Part shown: positions 53,816-64,000 of the stretch, piece after piece
Numbering within the stretch: the first letter of the stretch is position 1
How the letters are laid out: the number at the start of each line of letters is the position of its first letter
Origin: Selaginella moellendorffii
Lineage: Eukaryota; Streptophyta; Lycopodiopsida; Selaginellales; Selaginellaceae
DNA: 64,000 nucleotides
Direction: 5' to 3'
NCBI RefSeq assembly: GCF_000143415.4
Contig: NW_003314338.1
Location: 298,245-362,244 of the forward strand
Program-made: the position numbers and the translations under genes
Notes under the pieces: generated by a model
What the model was told of the DNA's origin: nothing
Databases searched by the model: none
The model's input: only the letters and a program-made list of their open reading frames with translations

Positions 53816-56800
53816 CTATTGGAAAAGCCTAAGAAAGTTGTGGAAAGTTTTCTATTCTAGAGAAAGAATAACTCCTATTTGAAAAATACAAACTTTCAAA
53901 ACTCAACTAACTTCCTCCTATTAACAACTTTACATAGATTCACTTTAATATAAATTTTTATGACCCAATAGTATGCTTAAGCATTAAATATCATGCCCCT
54001 ATATCCTAATCCAATAGCAATATCCGCAAAATGCAAATGAACATTCAAGACTTAATCACGAAGATTATATCTTCGGATATCTACATTGCACTAACACTCT
54101 TCTTGAATCACCTTCAAGATCTAATGTGATGCCAAAAACTAACATAGAAAATCAAGCTTTACAGAAAATTTCACATCACTTAAAATAACACTGCCACTTC
54201 CACTAACACAATTGTTAATAATGTCAATGCCTCAACTTTACACTTTCACCATCCAACAACCTACTCCAAATGTTAATAGATTTACCAACAAACTATAGCA
54301 AATAAATGCCATAACCTTTTCTAACCCCTCAAGATCTAAGGTACTAACTCAAACTTAGCATATCATAGATCACTATTGAAAACTTAGTCAAATCTACTTC
54401 AATATTACTACTTGTAAGTAGACTAGCTTCACTATCAATACTTTGGGGTTGATCATTGTTTAACCAAGTAACTCTGTAAATACATTACTCACAATCATAT
54501 AAATATGATATAAAAATCACAATGACTTGATTATTAATCGAGCAACACCACAAATAGTGTCCATATCACTATTACAAAGATTTATGTGAATATTAAGTGT
54601 CAACTCAATTCAACAAAATATAGCATGAATGCCACACCCCATAGATAGAGATTTACAACACCCAACACCACTAACTTTTGTTCACAACAAAGACAAGCTC
54701 ATACCACTCTCTATCCGACCAAACTCAAAACTAATCCAACACCAACCTACTCAAAGAGTAATAACAAGGTGCCTTAGAAAAGAATTGAGCATTGCACCCT
54801 AAGTCTTTGATAGCAAGCATAGATAAAATGGTTTTGTTGAACGTGTATGTACGTTACCCCAGTCCCAAAGGGATCAAAACAACATTGAGAGTGCATTCTT
54901 AGAGAAACTAGCAAAATTATGAGCACAAACACCCGACGCTGCTCTTGGGCCGTCCACCTCCCAGGTGACTCCACCGTGAAACTTGAAGCCATCTGCTATG
55001 CTCCATGGCCGACACAACTTGCCACAGAGCACTCCACCACCAACGTGCCTCTAGTGCCAGCACAGCGTCCAAATGCGATAATACTCCAAATCGTAGCGCT
55101 ATGTGAGGTGTGAACGTCCTCCAACTCAAGGCTGGAGTGTGCTACCTTGTCTCCCACATGAGACAAGTGGACTAGCTCATCTTCGAATGAGTCTTAGCCC
55201 CTGCCATAGGAATTAGGAAAGGGTATGAACCTCCTTCTAAGGGAGCAAACTCCAAAGTAGGTGTTGGAGAAGAGATGTATGAATCCCCCATGCATGTACC
55301 GCCGAATTGACTCTGTTGGCTGCTGGTCCCAACTGTGGCAACAGTCCCTACCACTGGTTCCAAAAATCCTCCCCTCTCGTTCATCTTCAAAATGAGACAC
55401 CGTGCGTGGTCGTCCAAAGAGAATCTAGAAAGCTGGGAACTTTTTCAAGTCCCAGCTGCTCCAAGTCACCCCTAAAGTGACATCTAGCTCCACCAATCCT
55501 TGACCGCTACTGCCTTTGTCATGTGTCAAGGCAAGCAAGATCGCATAGATCTTGGCAAAGAGCTCCATTTCTAGGGCTTTTGCAACTGTTTGTCCACCGT
55601 CGAGATGCCTCAAGACCCTCCTAAGACTATAGTGACCTGCCACCGCCAGCCCTAGAAGCCCTAGCCACCAAGGAACCTTAGCCCTAGAATAGGGTGAACC
55701 CTAACCCTAGCTACCAGTAGGAACCCTAGCAGCTAGGAACCCTAACCCTAGCTGCTGCCTAAGAACCCTAATTCTAGAGTGCGAGCTAGGGTGTCCAGAT
55801 CTCCTAGATCCCAGATTTGAGTGAAGCGCCACTGCTGGGAGAGCCTATTGCCACTCCCTAGATGCCAGCCATGAAGTCGAAACAAGAAATGGAGCAAAAA
55901 CCAAGCCATGGGAAAGAAAAGAGGAGAAAACGAGCCCATCCTTTGCCATAGTCACTCTAGCAAAGCGAGTGGAGGACTGGTAAAGCTGGCGACATCCCTC
56001 TTCCTCGCCTCAAACGCTCCCACAAATCGATTTCCTCCTAGAAAGCCCCAAATCGTGAAAGCTTGCAAACCCTAGCCGTTGCCACAACTAGGGTGAGCGA
56101 GATCTCCAGATCCATGGCAGATCTTGCTGTGCCGTTGTAGGAGGACGTGATGCTCCACTCCTACAAGCCCCCCGTCGAAGGAATCAAGAAAACTCCCAGC
56201 CGTTTGGGAGAAATCGAGACTCAAGCGCCGAGATGCTTCTTTCAAGAGAAGAGGGGAAGAGGAGGAAGGAGGAGAGCCCTGCATGCTGTTGCCGCGGTGT
56301 GTGTGTTGCTGCTGCCATCCTCTGTGCTCCCTCCCTTGCTCCTCCTTACACTCTCTCTCTAGTGCCTTCAAGCTCACTCTCAAAACTTAGAACTTGAGGT
56401 TTTTACGACAAAATGGTTTTTCACTCTATTGCTATCCATCCCACGACTCACCACTTGTAAGACCATCATAACCAACATGGATCAAAGTAAGGACTTCAAT
56501 CGCATGACGTGAACATGAGCAATGAGTCACACCTTGTTGCAAATTATTTCTTGAAGAAGAGAAAATGATTTACGTGTTTGATCCTTCATCCCTAATGACT
56601 TTCATTTTGGTCTCATATTGACTAAACCTTAAAGTTACATTCACACTGCCTTTAATTCAATCTAAGAAAATTTTATGAGAGAGTATAGCAATGACTACTT
56701 GAACCAATAAACTAATCCTTACAGTCTTGATTGATTCACTTATAATCATGCATAGGAAGGATCCACTAGTGCCGTGCTAAATAACTATAGACCAGTCTAT

Positions 56801-57004
56801 TTGCCACTCATAGCAAACCCAAAGGAGGTTTCCTTTTACCTACAGTACATGAAAACACTCATAGTAACCTCCAATAGGCTAACATTAATCCTGCCAACTC
56901 AAAGCATAGCCTTGAGTTGCTAATGTGCCTCACTCACAATCCTAAGTGCAAACTCATGCAAAATGATACACCTCAAATCCATTTTACCAAGGGTGAAAAC
57001 CATG
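53816..57004. other. No gene recognised; one region with telomere-like scraps
   Basis: The first kilobase is AT-rich without coding signal. From about 54900 to 56400 composition is more GC-rich, with many short minus-strand open stretches and scattered CCCTAACCCTAG-type words at 55640-55780, but no motif I can name. This part could be a decayed LTR or a gene 5' region. Nothing supports a specific call. Confidence 0.3.
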
Positions 57005-59410
57005 TATGCCACACTAGGGTCTGGGAGACAATCACTCTAGGCTTTCACCCTCAAACTTGAACTTGGTCTTCACCTCAGTCTTGGTCTTGATACAGTCTTG
57101 GTCTCGATCTCGGTCTTGATCTCGGTCTTGGTCTTGGTCTCAGTTCCCATCTTAAACTCCATCTTGGACTCCTTCTCAGACTCCATTTTAGATTCCTTCC
57201 TGGACTCCATCTTAGATTCCTTTTTGGACTCCTTCTCAAACTGCATCTTGGATTCCTTCTCGAACCACATCTCGGATTCCTTCTTAGACTCCTTCTCAAA
57301 CTACATTTTAGATTCCTTTTCAGACTCCATCTTAGACTCTTTCTCAGACTCCATCTCGAACTTCTTCTTGAACTCCATCTCAGACTCCTTCTCAAACTCC
57401 ATCTCAAACTCCTCAAACTCCATGTAAAACTCTTTCTTGGACTCTTCTATTGCACAACTCTAATTTTATGCATTCCTATGAACCACGCACATTCATCTTT
57501 CTAGATACTAACTGACCTAGAATTTTTTTTGAGGAAAATTGAAGAGATTCCATCCCTTGACTTGCTAAAGCCTTTCCTTTCACAAACTTCCTACCTACCA
57601 TTTGATCTAACATAGACAGTTCTATATTTAAACTCCCTATGACACCATTATTGCAAGTTGCAAAACCTTCAAGTACCTCTTTAGTTCCCTACTCCCAACT
57701 TGTATAACCATCTTTGGTTATATCTTTTGATTTTATAGTTTAGTTCTATCCCTTTACAATTTTTTTTGGCTCGATAGATTCCTTTTTTTATTCCCCTCCA
57801 TGTTAAGAGGGTAAGTTTGCACTTCTACTAGTAAGTATTCTTAGGAATGAACTTACTCAATGGTGGTTTTTCAATTTGGATATGCTCACTTTTTAATCCA
57901 CATACTAGGATTAACATTTACTACTCGTGGCCCTTTAAATGCCTGTTGCTAGACAGGCAAAAATCCTTTTGGCTTTGTCCATTTTGGATAAATTGACCTC
58001 TTTTGTCTCTAGCTTTCCACAATCTTGAATATTAGATAGCACCTCTAATCCATTATTCATTAGGGACTTAGTCATTTAAGCATTATCTAATGACCTCATG
58101 ATACTAAACACCACTTCTTTAGTGTTTTACAATGCTTATATATTTTAGTGATAGACTTCTTAAATAATTAGCTTTCAGATTATAACATTAACTCACTATA
58201 TTGCAATATAAGCATTTTATCCCTTAAAGAATGTATTTAACCTTCTTCTTATTTTGATAAAAAGTATCAGAAAGTTAGCTCTCACTATCCAACCATTTAC
58301 TCCAAACCTTTATTTAGTAGCCTCATAGTTATCATGTCCTATGACTTATTGCCAGTACTTCTACACCTCCACCAATATTTGGTCAAAGCACATGAATCCC
58401 ATATTGTAAATAACTAAATTTTCTATTCTACTTTAATCACTTAACCACATATTTAAGCACTTGGAGAAGCCTCATTCACAACCTCAATAAGACCTATTCC
58501 CCGACTTGGGGACTTGTTAGCTTGCCACTTTGCCTTTACACTTGGTCCAAGTGCTCTACATGTCTAATCTAACTACAGACACCAAAAGGTACTACTATTA
58601 TATCAACATATTATACTAAGGCTATATCTATTCACTTTTGTCTCATTAATACTCCAAAACCACCCATGCCACAGTCTATCTCCCAAAGACAAGGTTGAGT
58701 GGTCATCCTATGACCATACCTTGGCATCCTTAGGATGCCTGGAGATATGGGGAACAACCTTCCCCAATATCTTTTTTTCAATCCCGATCAAGTCCTTGAT
58801 CCTTAACAATGCTTGCCAACACTGTGGATTGGGTCAGGGCCTAAAGGCCCAACCACTAAGTCCCTCTGGTCTCTAGAACTTCCTCACCATTTGACTATGT
58901 CTTTGGTCACCATGTAAGAGGGCTATTTGTCTTCCTTTCCATAGTCTAGGACTTTAGGATGAGAGTTTGAAACACCATAGCCTTATGCAAGCCTTGAGGG
59001 TACTCTCCTCACCTTCCACCTCTAGGTGCCTTAGCCATATGGCTAGAGCAAAGTTCTGATGAGCCATACTAGATATCCAAGTAGGTAACACCACCCACAC
59101 TTGGATTGAGAGCACCGATCATTTGATCTCTTAAGGGAGCTAGAGCTAGCTCTTGAACACTTCACCAAGCTACCCACTTGTCCATCCATGTTCACTCTAA
59201 CTTTGGACTCTTCAGTGCTTATATCATCACCCACCACATGGGTGTAGCCATCCTAGGTCACATTAGCTTTTCCTAGCTAAATTAATTCTACTGGAGTCCA
59301 ACCCCCACACTCTCTCTACTTTACTTTTGGAACCCCCTGAAGCCTTCTAAGGGACGATCACTTTGGGCTCTCACACCTCGACTTGTATTAGTATTCGAAC
59401 TTGGAATTGG
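57005..59410 (-). mobile_element. LARD-D: old minus-strand copy with LTR and interior
   Basis: On the minus strand the LTR 3' half runs from about 59380 (GAGAGCCCAAAGTGATCGTCC) to TAGTTATTTACA at 58405. Internal LARD sequence (58400 to about 57440) follows, with the primer site and first kilobase deleted, then a minisatellite and the post-minisatellite module GAGGGTGAAAGCC (57000-57440). Old and rearranged. Beyond 59380 the sequence AATACTAATACAAGTCGAGG resembles REP-B rather than LARD, suggesting a hybrid. Confidence 0.7.
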
Positions 59411-59679
59411 TGTTAGAGGAGAAATATTCTCTTACCCTTGGATTGGTGAAATTGATGGTTTAGATGTCAGACTCACTTATAAATGATTATTATGGTTGTT
59501 TATATCTGAGGGTTTCATATTTGCAATGATTGTGGTGCCTTGGATATGATCAATTCTTACACCTCACGGATTTGCACTGTAACCAGTTGGACAGTTTATT
59601 GAGCATATTGGAATTTTATTATAGGAGAAATAACACATGGGATGAGAAGTAGAACTTTCCCATCCAGTATACTGCATAT

Positions 59680-60800
59680 TCAAGACTTCAAGAAGAAGCT
59701 GGCTGAATGGTAGGCTTCTGCAGTTTGGCTCTTGGACATCAGAGGTGATTTTTGTCTGCTCTCTTTTCCTTATTACCTTAGGTCACTGCCAAAGATTCTC
59801 GAGAGTGCCTTCAAGAAAGAGACTGTTGGACTTGTCACCAGAGAGTAGTTGGTGAAAAAGGTAGCTGACCTGTTTCATCACTCAAGAGTGTCAACTTGTG
59901 CACCAAGATAGAGGAGGAGAAAGAGAAGCTGCAGAAATAGTAAGCTCACATCCTGCCTCTATAGCCGTGTTTCTGAATCCATCTGTGTTGCAGGGAAGAG
60001 GAATGTCAGCTCCAGAAGAGGAAAAAGAGATCAGCAGAAGGCCCTTCCCACCTATCATTTGTCGACACTGATGAAGGTGAAAATGATAGAGCTGGTATGG
60101 TTTGGCAGCTTCAATCAAGTCCACTAATGCAGGAGAGGTGACAGGTATTGCTTTCACTTTGTGCTCTGGGGTCGCTTTGTTTTGTTGGGTGGATCAACGG
60201 CTAACACATTCTCAAGGGGGCAGAGGATGATTATTCAGGGAGTGTGAGGCAGATGAGCAAGCAGAACACAGATGCCTTCGCAAGCGGTGGATCCAAGAGT
60301 AGACACACATCAAATGTAAGTGTGTTGAACTTTACATGGTAACACCCGCCCCTGTTTAGATGAGCCGCTATACAGCTCCTGGAATGGCGCAAGGCACGTA
60401 AGTGTGCACCTCATCTCAATATTACCCTTGCTGACTGCAGTTTCTCCTTGGCCAGATGCAAAAGGGTGATACAATTGCTGAATTCCTACAGGCACCAATT
60501 GGGGTCTAAGTTCCGTGAGATTTAAACTACGTTTGTTAAGAACCTGCTCTGCATGAAAGAAGATTTGATCATACCTCATGTATGTTTCCTTCCAGTTGTT
60601 GCCACTTGTTCAAGTTTTCCCAACCTTGTTTGACAGCAACACAGCTTCCATGAGCTCATCACCAACAAGGCCAGAGGAAAGAATGGCCCGGTAAGCCCAT
60701 TGGTGTCTGTCATGACTTCATGCCCATTTGTTTGTTTGGATGATAGCTCTTTCATTTTGATCTTCACGAAGACATACGCACAATCACTGGCACCACAACT
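59680..60800 (+). pseudogene. XCT: XAP5 CIRCADIAN TIMEKEEPER pseudogene
   Basis: XAP5/XCT is a conserved nuclear protein tied in plants to clock timing, small-RNA and splicing functions. Its exons appear in order with splice sites: 59680-59744 (GRLLQFGSWTSE, donor GTGATT), 59782-59938 (AFKKETVGLVTRE then stop, later KIEEEKEKLQK), 59994-60094 (EEECQLQKRKKR...HLSFVD, donor GTATGG), 60224-60315 (EADEQAEHRCLRKRWIQE then stop), 60360-60397 (EPLYSSWNGARH, donor GTAAGT), about 60456-60579 (QKGDTIAEFLQA, frameshift, FREI, stop, then KEDLIIPH, donor GTATGT), 60637-60690 (QHSFHELITNKARGKNGP, donor GTAAGC), 60747-60790 (LFHFDLHEDIRTI). Three stops and a frameshift make it a pseudogene. The N-terminus and the C-terminal part are absent. 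Retained introns show it was duplicated as DNA, not via mRNA. Confidence 0.88.
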
Positions 60801-61329
60801 AACTTCCTTTCCTAGCTGTGAGCTGGAAGCCACGTAGAGCAAACGGTGGCTGGCAGAGTCAAGACCAATGACATCAGCAGCAGCCAGTTGTTTGGCCTTT
60901 TCTTTGAGTATACCTGAACTTCTCAAAACTGGTTCTCAATACCAAAACTCTTGCCATAGTCTTAGATGGGAGTACTTTTGTTTGGCTCACACGACATGTC
61001 TGTCCTTACCCAAAATTAAGAATTATACTCACTATAATAGGTGGATCCAAGCACATATGTGGATGACAATGCAAGTACATTGTGACTCCTTTTCTGAAAG
61101 GCCACAGCTGAAGCAACAAGAAAACAGAACAATTGATAGTTATAGGAAAATCAAAACACATTCTTGCTTGGCTCTGGTGATATTAGCTATCTTTTGGGGC
61201 TGATATACTCATCCTCATTTTAGGCGCTTGTAGTTGTCATCATAGCCAGGTTGTTGGGGAAGGTGGTACTGGCTTCATATAATATGCCTCTAGTATGCAT
61301 CCAAGTAAGTTGGCTCTTTTGGGACCCAT

Positions 61330-61330
<1 letters not shown>
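60801..61330. other. Unassigned flank of the XCT pseudogene
   Basis: The expected XCT C-terminal exons are not found. A minus-strand open phrase (ILKEKAKQLAAADVIGLD, about 60870-60910) has protein-like composition but no recognised family. Confidence 0.25.

Positions 61331-61396
<66 letters not shown>
61331..61396. repeat. Compound (CT)n(CA)n microsatellite
   Basis: About 15 CT units are followed by about 18 CA units without interruption, ending AAAATTG. It lies directly against the start of a gypsy LTR. Confidence 0.95.
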
Positions 61397-61397
<1 letters not shown>

Positions 61398-61400
<3 letters not shown>

Positions 61401-62015
61401 TGTGGCACCAACTTTGACTCCATGGTCAACATGGGTCAAAGGGAAGCTCAAGGGTATATAAAGGCATGGACTTAAAGTAAGGGTTATAAGGCTTAAGAGT
61501 GCAATGGAGTTTTTGAGGTAGCTTGGGGGTGGTTAAGTGGTGAAGAACCTTAAAAGGAGGCATAATATAGTCTAGGAAGATTAAATCTTTGTCTTTTGCA
61601 AGTCTTAACATTGGTATCAAAGGAGTTGGTTGTGATGGCTGACCAAGATGAACACTGGAATCCTAATGTCAATGGTGTCCTGATGATGGTGCTAATGGTG
61701 GTGCCGATGGAGTTACAAAGGTTTGAACGATTCATGAGCTTTGAGCTGTGAGCCCTTAATCAAAATCAGTAAAAGATGCAAGATGAGATGCATGGCATGA
61801 TGGCTACCATGTATGCGTGTGTTGAGGCACTCAAGGCTGGACGTGGTGGCATTCCAAGTAAAACTTCTTTGGTGGATTGACTTAAAATCTCAGCTTTTTT
61901 CCAGTGATGGTGGTGTGGATGAGTGTTTGGCTTGGCTAGCCAATGTGAAAATGTTCTTCGAGATAAAGTTGAGCATTAAAATGTATCACTGGCATATGGT
62001 GGTGTCAAGGATGTG
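61398..62015 (+). mobile_element. gag: Gypsy 5' end: LTR, primer site and gag start
   Basis: Same family as the 41-46 kb element but plus strand. The LTR is 61398-61610 (GGCACCAACTTTGACTCC...GTCTTAACA), the primer-binding site TTGGTATCAAAGG is at 61611, and the gag ATG is at 61635 (MADQDEHWNPN). A stop lies in the same leader part that is damaged in the larger copy. The gag remnant runs to SDGGVDECLAWLANVKMFF at about 61965 and then loses similarity. It is a 5' fragment only. Confidence 0.78.
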
Positions 62016-62117
62016 TGGTTTAGAGGCCTCTAATCGTTATGCTCTCTGCTACATTTTTTAAGTGGGCTTATTATCCATTGAAGAAGTGGCTAACACCCCA
62101 TTACTTATAAAGGTAAA

Positions 62118-62232
62118 TAGTTGAAGCTAAATAAAACCAAGTAGGAGTTGGTATAATAAGAGTGGGCTTTAGTTAGGGAACTTAATTACAACTAAGGCAA
62201 AGGTGTTGAGGTAAACTGGCAAATTGAAAAAA
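62118..62232 (+). repeat. REP-B fragment
   Basis: GCTAAATAAAACCAAGTAGG through AACTGGCAAATTGAAAAAA matches the outer end of REP-B (27025-27165). It is the third copy in the window and shows that REP-B occurs apart from LARD elements. Confidence 0.65.
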
Positions 62233-62671
62233 ATAAAATAAAAAATCATCATCATCATACTCATCATCCTTCTATATTTAAAAGAGTAAGGGCGACATAT
62301 TCAATCGAGATTCTTTTCGAGCTTAATGGTGGAGATGAAGACACGTGGGAAAAACAGTTGAGAGTGGAATGCTTTACAAGTTTTAGGTTTTGTGTATTTT
62401 TTTGGAAGCGGAGCAACAGATTGAGGCTCACACTTGGATGAGCAGGAAATGAATTTTGGACGAGTGATCAAATTTCTGCAGTAGTGTGGTGGTGAAGCAC
62501 CTGAACATCAATTTCGAGAATTTCGATATGCACTGCACAGTACAGTAATATGGAGCATGAAGCATATTTCTGAATGTAGTCTGAAACTCTCAACCTCAAT
62601 CTTCTTATGAAAGGTACTAAAACTGCTGTCACATTGCAGGAAACAAGCTTGCATACTTTCAGAAGGTTTGT

Positions 62672-62911
62672 TCAGGACTCTCCAAGAATGAACATTGTCT
62701 CTTGGAACTTCTCAATTTGCTCCACCAGAGACTTATCAACATCATTGCTCTCTACAAGAACAAATTCTGCTTTCACCTGTAAGTCAAGTGTTTCCTTTGA
62801 GTTTTCAGCAAGCCAATCGGACTTTGTAACGTCTCTAGACATTTTGCAGCTCCTGAGAGAAGTTCGCTGTCTGGCCTCCTTGGTTGCCATATATGCAAGT
62901 GTTTCCTTCAA
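62672..62911 (-). CDS. Unrecognised exon, duplicated inverted at the window end
   Basis: A minus-strand open stretch reads SDWLAENSKETLDLQVKAEF and continues, charged and helix-like, to a TGA at about 62672. Its middle (about 62730-62845) is repeated in the opposite direction at 63893-64000 with few changes. I do not recognise it. It lies directly downstream of the ArfGAP pseudogene on the same strand and could be a 3' exon of a neighbouring or fused gene. Confidence 0.35.
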   Translation of the reverse strand: MKETLAYMATKEARQRTSLRSCKMSRDVTKSDWLAENSKETLDLQVKAEFVLVESNDVDKSLVEQIEKFQETMFILGES

Positions 62912-62964
62912 AACTTGCGAGACAGGTATAAAATTTTAATTTATATTTTATTTTATTTTAATCC

Positions 62965-63498
62965 AAACGCATAGATGGCTTTACGAATTTTTGTCTTTCA
63001 TACTTGCTTTTGAGAAAACATTGATGGTTGAAAAATAAATATAGAAAACAGTTTCGCATCTCCTGAACCTTACAAATTCTAATTGCTCTTGATTGGATGA
63101 TTCTGGCATGGGTCTTTTGCCAAGATTTAGGAACAAAGGCCTCGTATGCAGCATTTGCAGCTGCATGGCCACCAATAAACAGCATAAGCTCAACCCCTTT
63201 GTCTGTCCAGTCGTTGGAATTTATGGACATAAACTGTTGAAAAAGGACATAAAATTGGGAAGAGAGATTATTTACATTTACCTTTGATACAGAAGCTCCC
63301 ATGCTTCAATGAACAGCATAGCATTTGTCACAGATTATAACTCCATGTTTGTAGAGCTGGAGAAACAACAGAAGATGCAGCAAGATGGAAATGAAAATGA
63401 CTTACCCCCATTGGGGACCCTGCAACCTGCAACCCTGCACATAACTGGTTGTCTGGTTGCAAGATAAATGTCTGAAATTTAGTCGTGCTTCTCTCCAT
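62965..63498 (-). pseudogene. ArfGAP (ZAC/AGD12-like) pseudogene
   Basis: ArfGAPs bind a zinc ion and use an arginine finger to speed GTP hydrolysis by Arf. Minus-strand exons: about 63406-63498 (possible ATG at 63498, FILQPDNQLCA, donor GTAAGT; the first CxxC is blurred by a frameshift), 63282-63356 (HGVIICDKCYAVH, then TGA, then SMGASVSK, donor GTAAAT), 63074-63233 (NDWTDKGVELMLFIGGHAAA, then NAAYEAFVP, a frameshift, then KPMPESSN-type sequence, donor GTAAGG), and about 62965-63016 (SKYERQKFVKPSMRL). Order, spacing and the GG-xx-AN-xxYEAF(V/I)P and SKYExQxFxKPS motifs match plant AGD11-13 proteins. The stop sits where the catalytic Arg after CxxCxxxH belongs. No C2 domain is seen. Confidence 0.85.
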
Positions 63499-63611
63499 TT
63501 GCTAGGGTATCAAAGATCCACTTCTGAAAAACAAAGATCGGTGGACAGACCCTCTAGCAAAAAAAAGAAGAATAAAAGAAAAAGCATTGCATTGAAAACC
63601 ATACCTTTAAA

Positions 63612-63690
63612 CAAAGGAAATTCCGAGTCGATGAGCTTAACCTTTACTCCAATCCTCGCAATACGCTCTGAGACACATAGATACACTGCA
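63612..63690 (-). CDS. Unrecognised exon upstream of the ArfGAP pseudogene
   Basis: On the minus strand an acceptor TTTTTTGCAG at about 63692 is followed by an open exon reading YLCVSERIARIGVKVKLIDS and a donor GTATGG at about 63612. The composition and splice sites look genuine but I do not recognise the family. It lies between the duplicated exon (63732-63846) and the ArfGAP copy. Confidence 0.35.
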
Positions 63691-63731
63691 AAAAAAGAGC
63701 ATTCTCAACTCAGAGGGAAAAGAAAGAACTG

Positions 63732-63846
63732 GGACATCTCTTTCAGAGATCCAGTAAACTTCTTTCACAGACTTACAAGTGTATTATACAGGTGCTCCGG
63801 CTGAACGGTAGAATGCTTTTCAAGTCGATCTGGGTGGAAATCTTGA
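63732..63846 (-). pseudogene. Duplicate of exon A of the 34-kb gene
   Basis: It matches 34788-34905 over its whole length (GCTCCGGCTGAA, AAGTCGATCTGGGTGGAAAT) with scattered changes and a loss of about 8 bp after TTTCACAGACTT that breaks the frame. Similarity stops abruptly at GAGCTATATTAATGC, so this is an isolated exon copy. Confidence 0.7.
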
Positions 63847-63892
63847 GCTATATTAATGCTAATATTATATTATTTTATAATATGTCTACAGA

Positions 63893-64000
63893 CGTTACAA
63901 AGTCCGATTGGCTTGCTGAAAACTCAAAGGAAACACTTGACTTACAGATGAAAGCAGAATTTGTTCTTGTAGAGAGCGATGATGTTGATAAGTCTCTGGT
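63893..64000 (+). repeat. Inverted copy of the 62.7-62.85 kb exon
   Basis: ACGTTACAAAGTCCGATTGG onward is the reverse complement of about 62730-62845 with a few substitutions (for example CAGATG for CAGGTG). It reaches the window edge, so the duplication may continue outside. Confidence 0.85.

Noticed and set aside
55640-55780. Interstitial telomere repeat (CCCTAACCCTAG words)
   Set aside because: Only scattered, irregular CCCTA words exist with no tandem CCCTAAA array.
60576-60926. 116-codon minus-strand frame over the XCT exons
   Set aside because: Its left half is antisense to a clear XCT exon (60637-60690). Only the far-right part looks protein-like and it has no recognised family.
61220-61432. 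Frame with a Cys-Val/Arg-Glu repeat
   Set aside because: It is translation of the (CT)n(CA)n microsatellite.

Overview
This window looks like nuclear DNA from a land plant, in a repeat-rich, mostly non-genic region. The retroelement primer-binding sites match plant initiator-Met tRNA usage. A chromodomain-bearing Ty3/gypsy integrase is present. The only recognisable host genes are broken or partial copies of plant-type families: XAP5 CIRCADIAN TIMEKEEPER, a ZAC/AGD12-type ArfGAP and a CbbY-like HAD hydrolase. There is no bacterial or organellar gene organisation. The species cannot be fixed from the sequence alone.

The left half (about 1.5-32.8 kb) is dominated by one family of large non-coding LTR retroelements, called LARD here (large retrotransposon derivative). 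Two copies are nearly complete: 10122-16987 (5-bp target duplication CCCTT) and 19171-26551 (target duplication TTAGG). Each has TG...CA LTRs of 1.4-1.8 kb, an initiator-Met-like primer-binding site just inside the left LTR, about 3.7-4.1 kb of conserved internal DNA with no credible protein gene, and a purine-rich tract before the right LTR. Each LTR contains a GAG-based minisatellite whose length differs even between the two LTRs of one element. Both copies sit inside two inverted copies of an older related repeat (REP-B), so 9.36-27.17 kb forms a large imperfect palindrome around a dead gypsy fragment. An older LARD copy (1470-8345) was itself invaded by a chromovirus (3796-6386). More LARD pieces lie at 8.3-9.0, 28.3-29.4, 31.5-32.8 and 57.0-59.4 kb.

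The middle (32.8-41.6 kb) is the least repeat-dense part. It contains a minus-strand multi-exon gene I cannot name (33.4-35.1 kb), a pair of LTR-like direct repeats (36.8-38.1 kb) and an HAD-hydrolase remnant (39.3-39.4 kb).

From 41.6 to 53.8 kb, retroelements return. A gypsy element at 41590-46438 (minus strand) keeps recognisable gag, protease, reverse transcriptase, RNase H and integrase but carries several stops, a frameshift and a changed catalytic Asp. Next come a scrambled inverted-LTR junction, a tandem miniature LTR element (TRIM), a second more decayed gypsy copy (48012-51118), and a different LTR with its polypurine tract (53286-53815).

The right end (59.6-64 kb) holds an XAP5 pseudogene with its exons in order, another gypsy 5' end, an ArfGAP pseudogene whose arginine-finger codon is a stop, and inverted duplicates of unnamed exons, one shared with the 34-kb gene. 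Nothing here looks like an operon or a coordinated pathway. The story is nested insertion, inversion, minisatellite growth and decay of gene copies.
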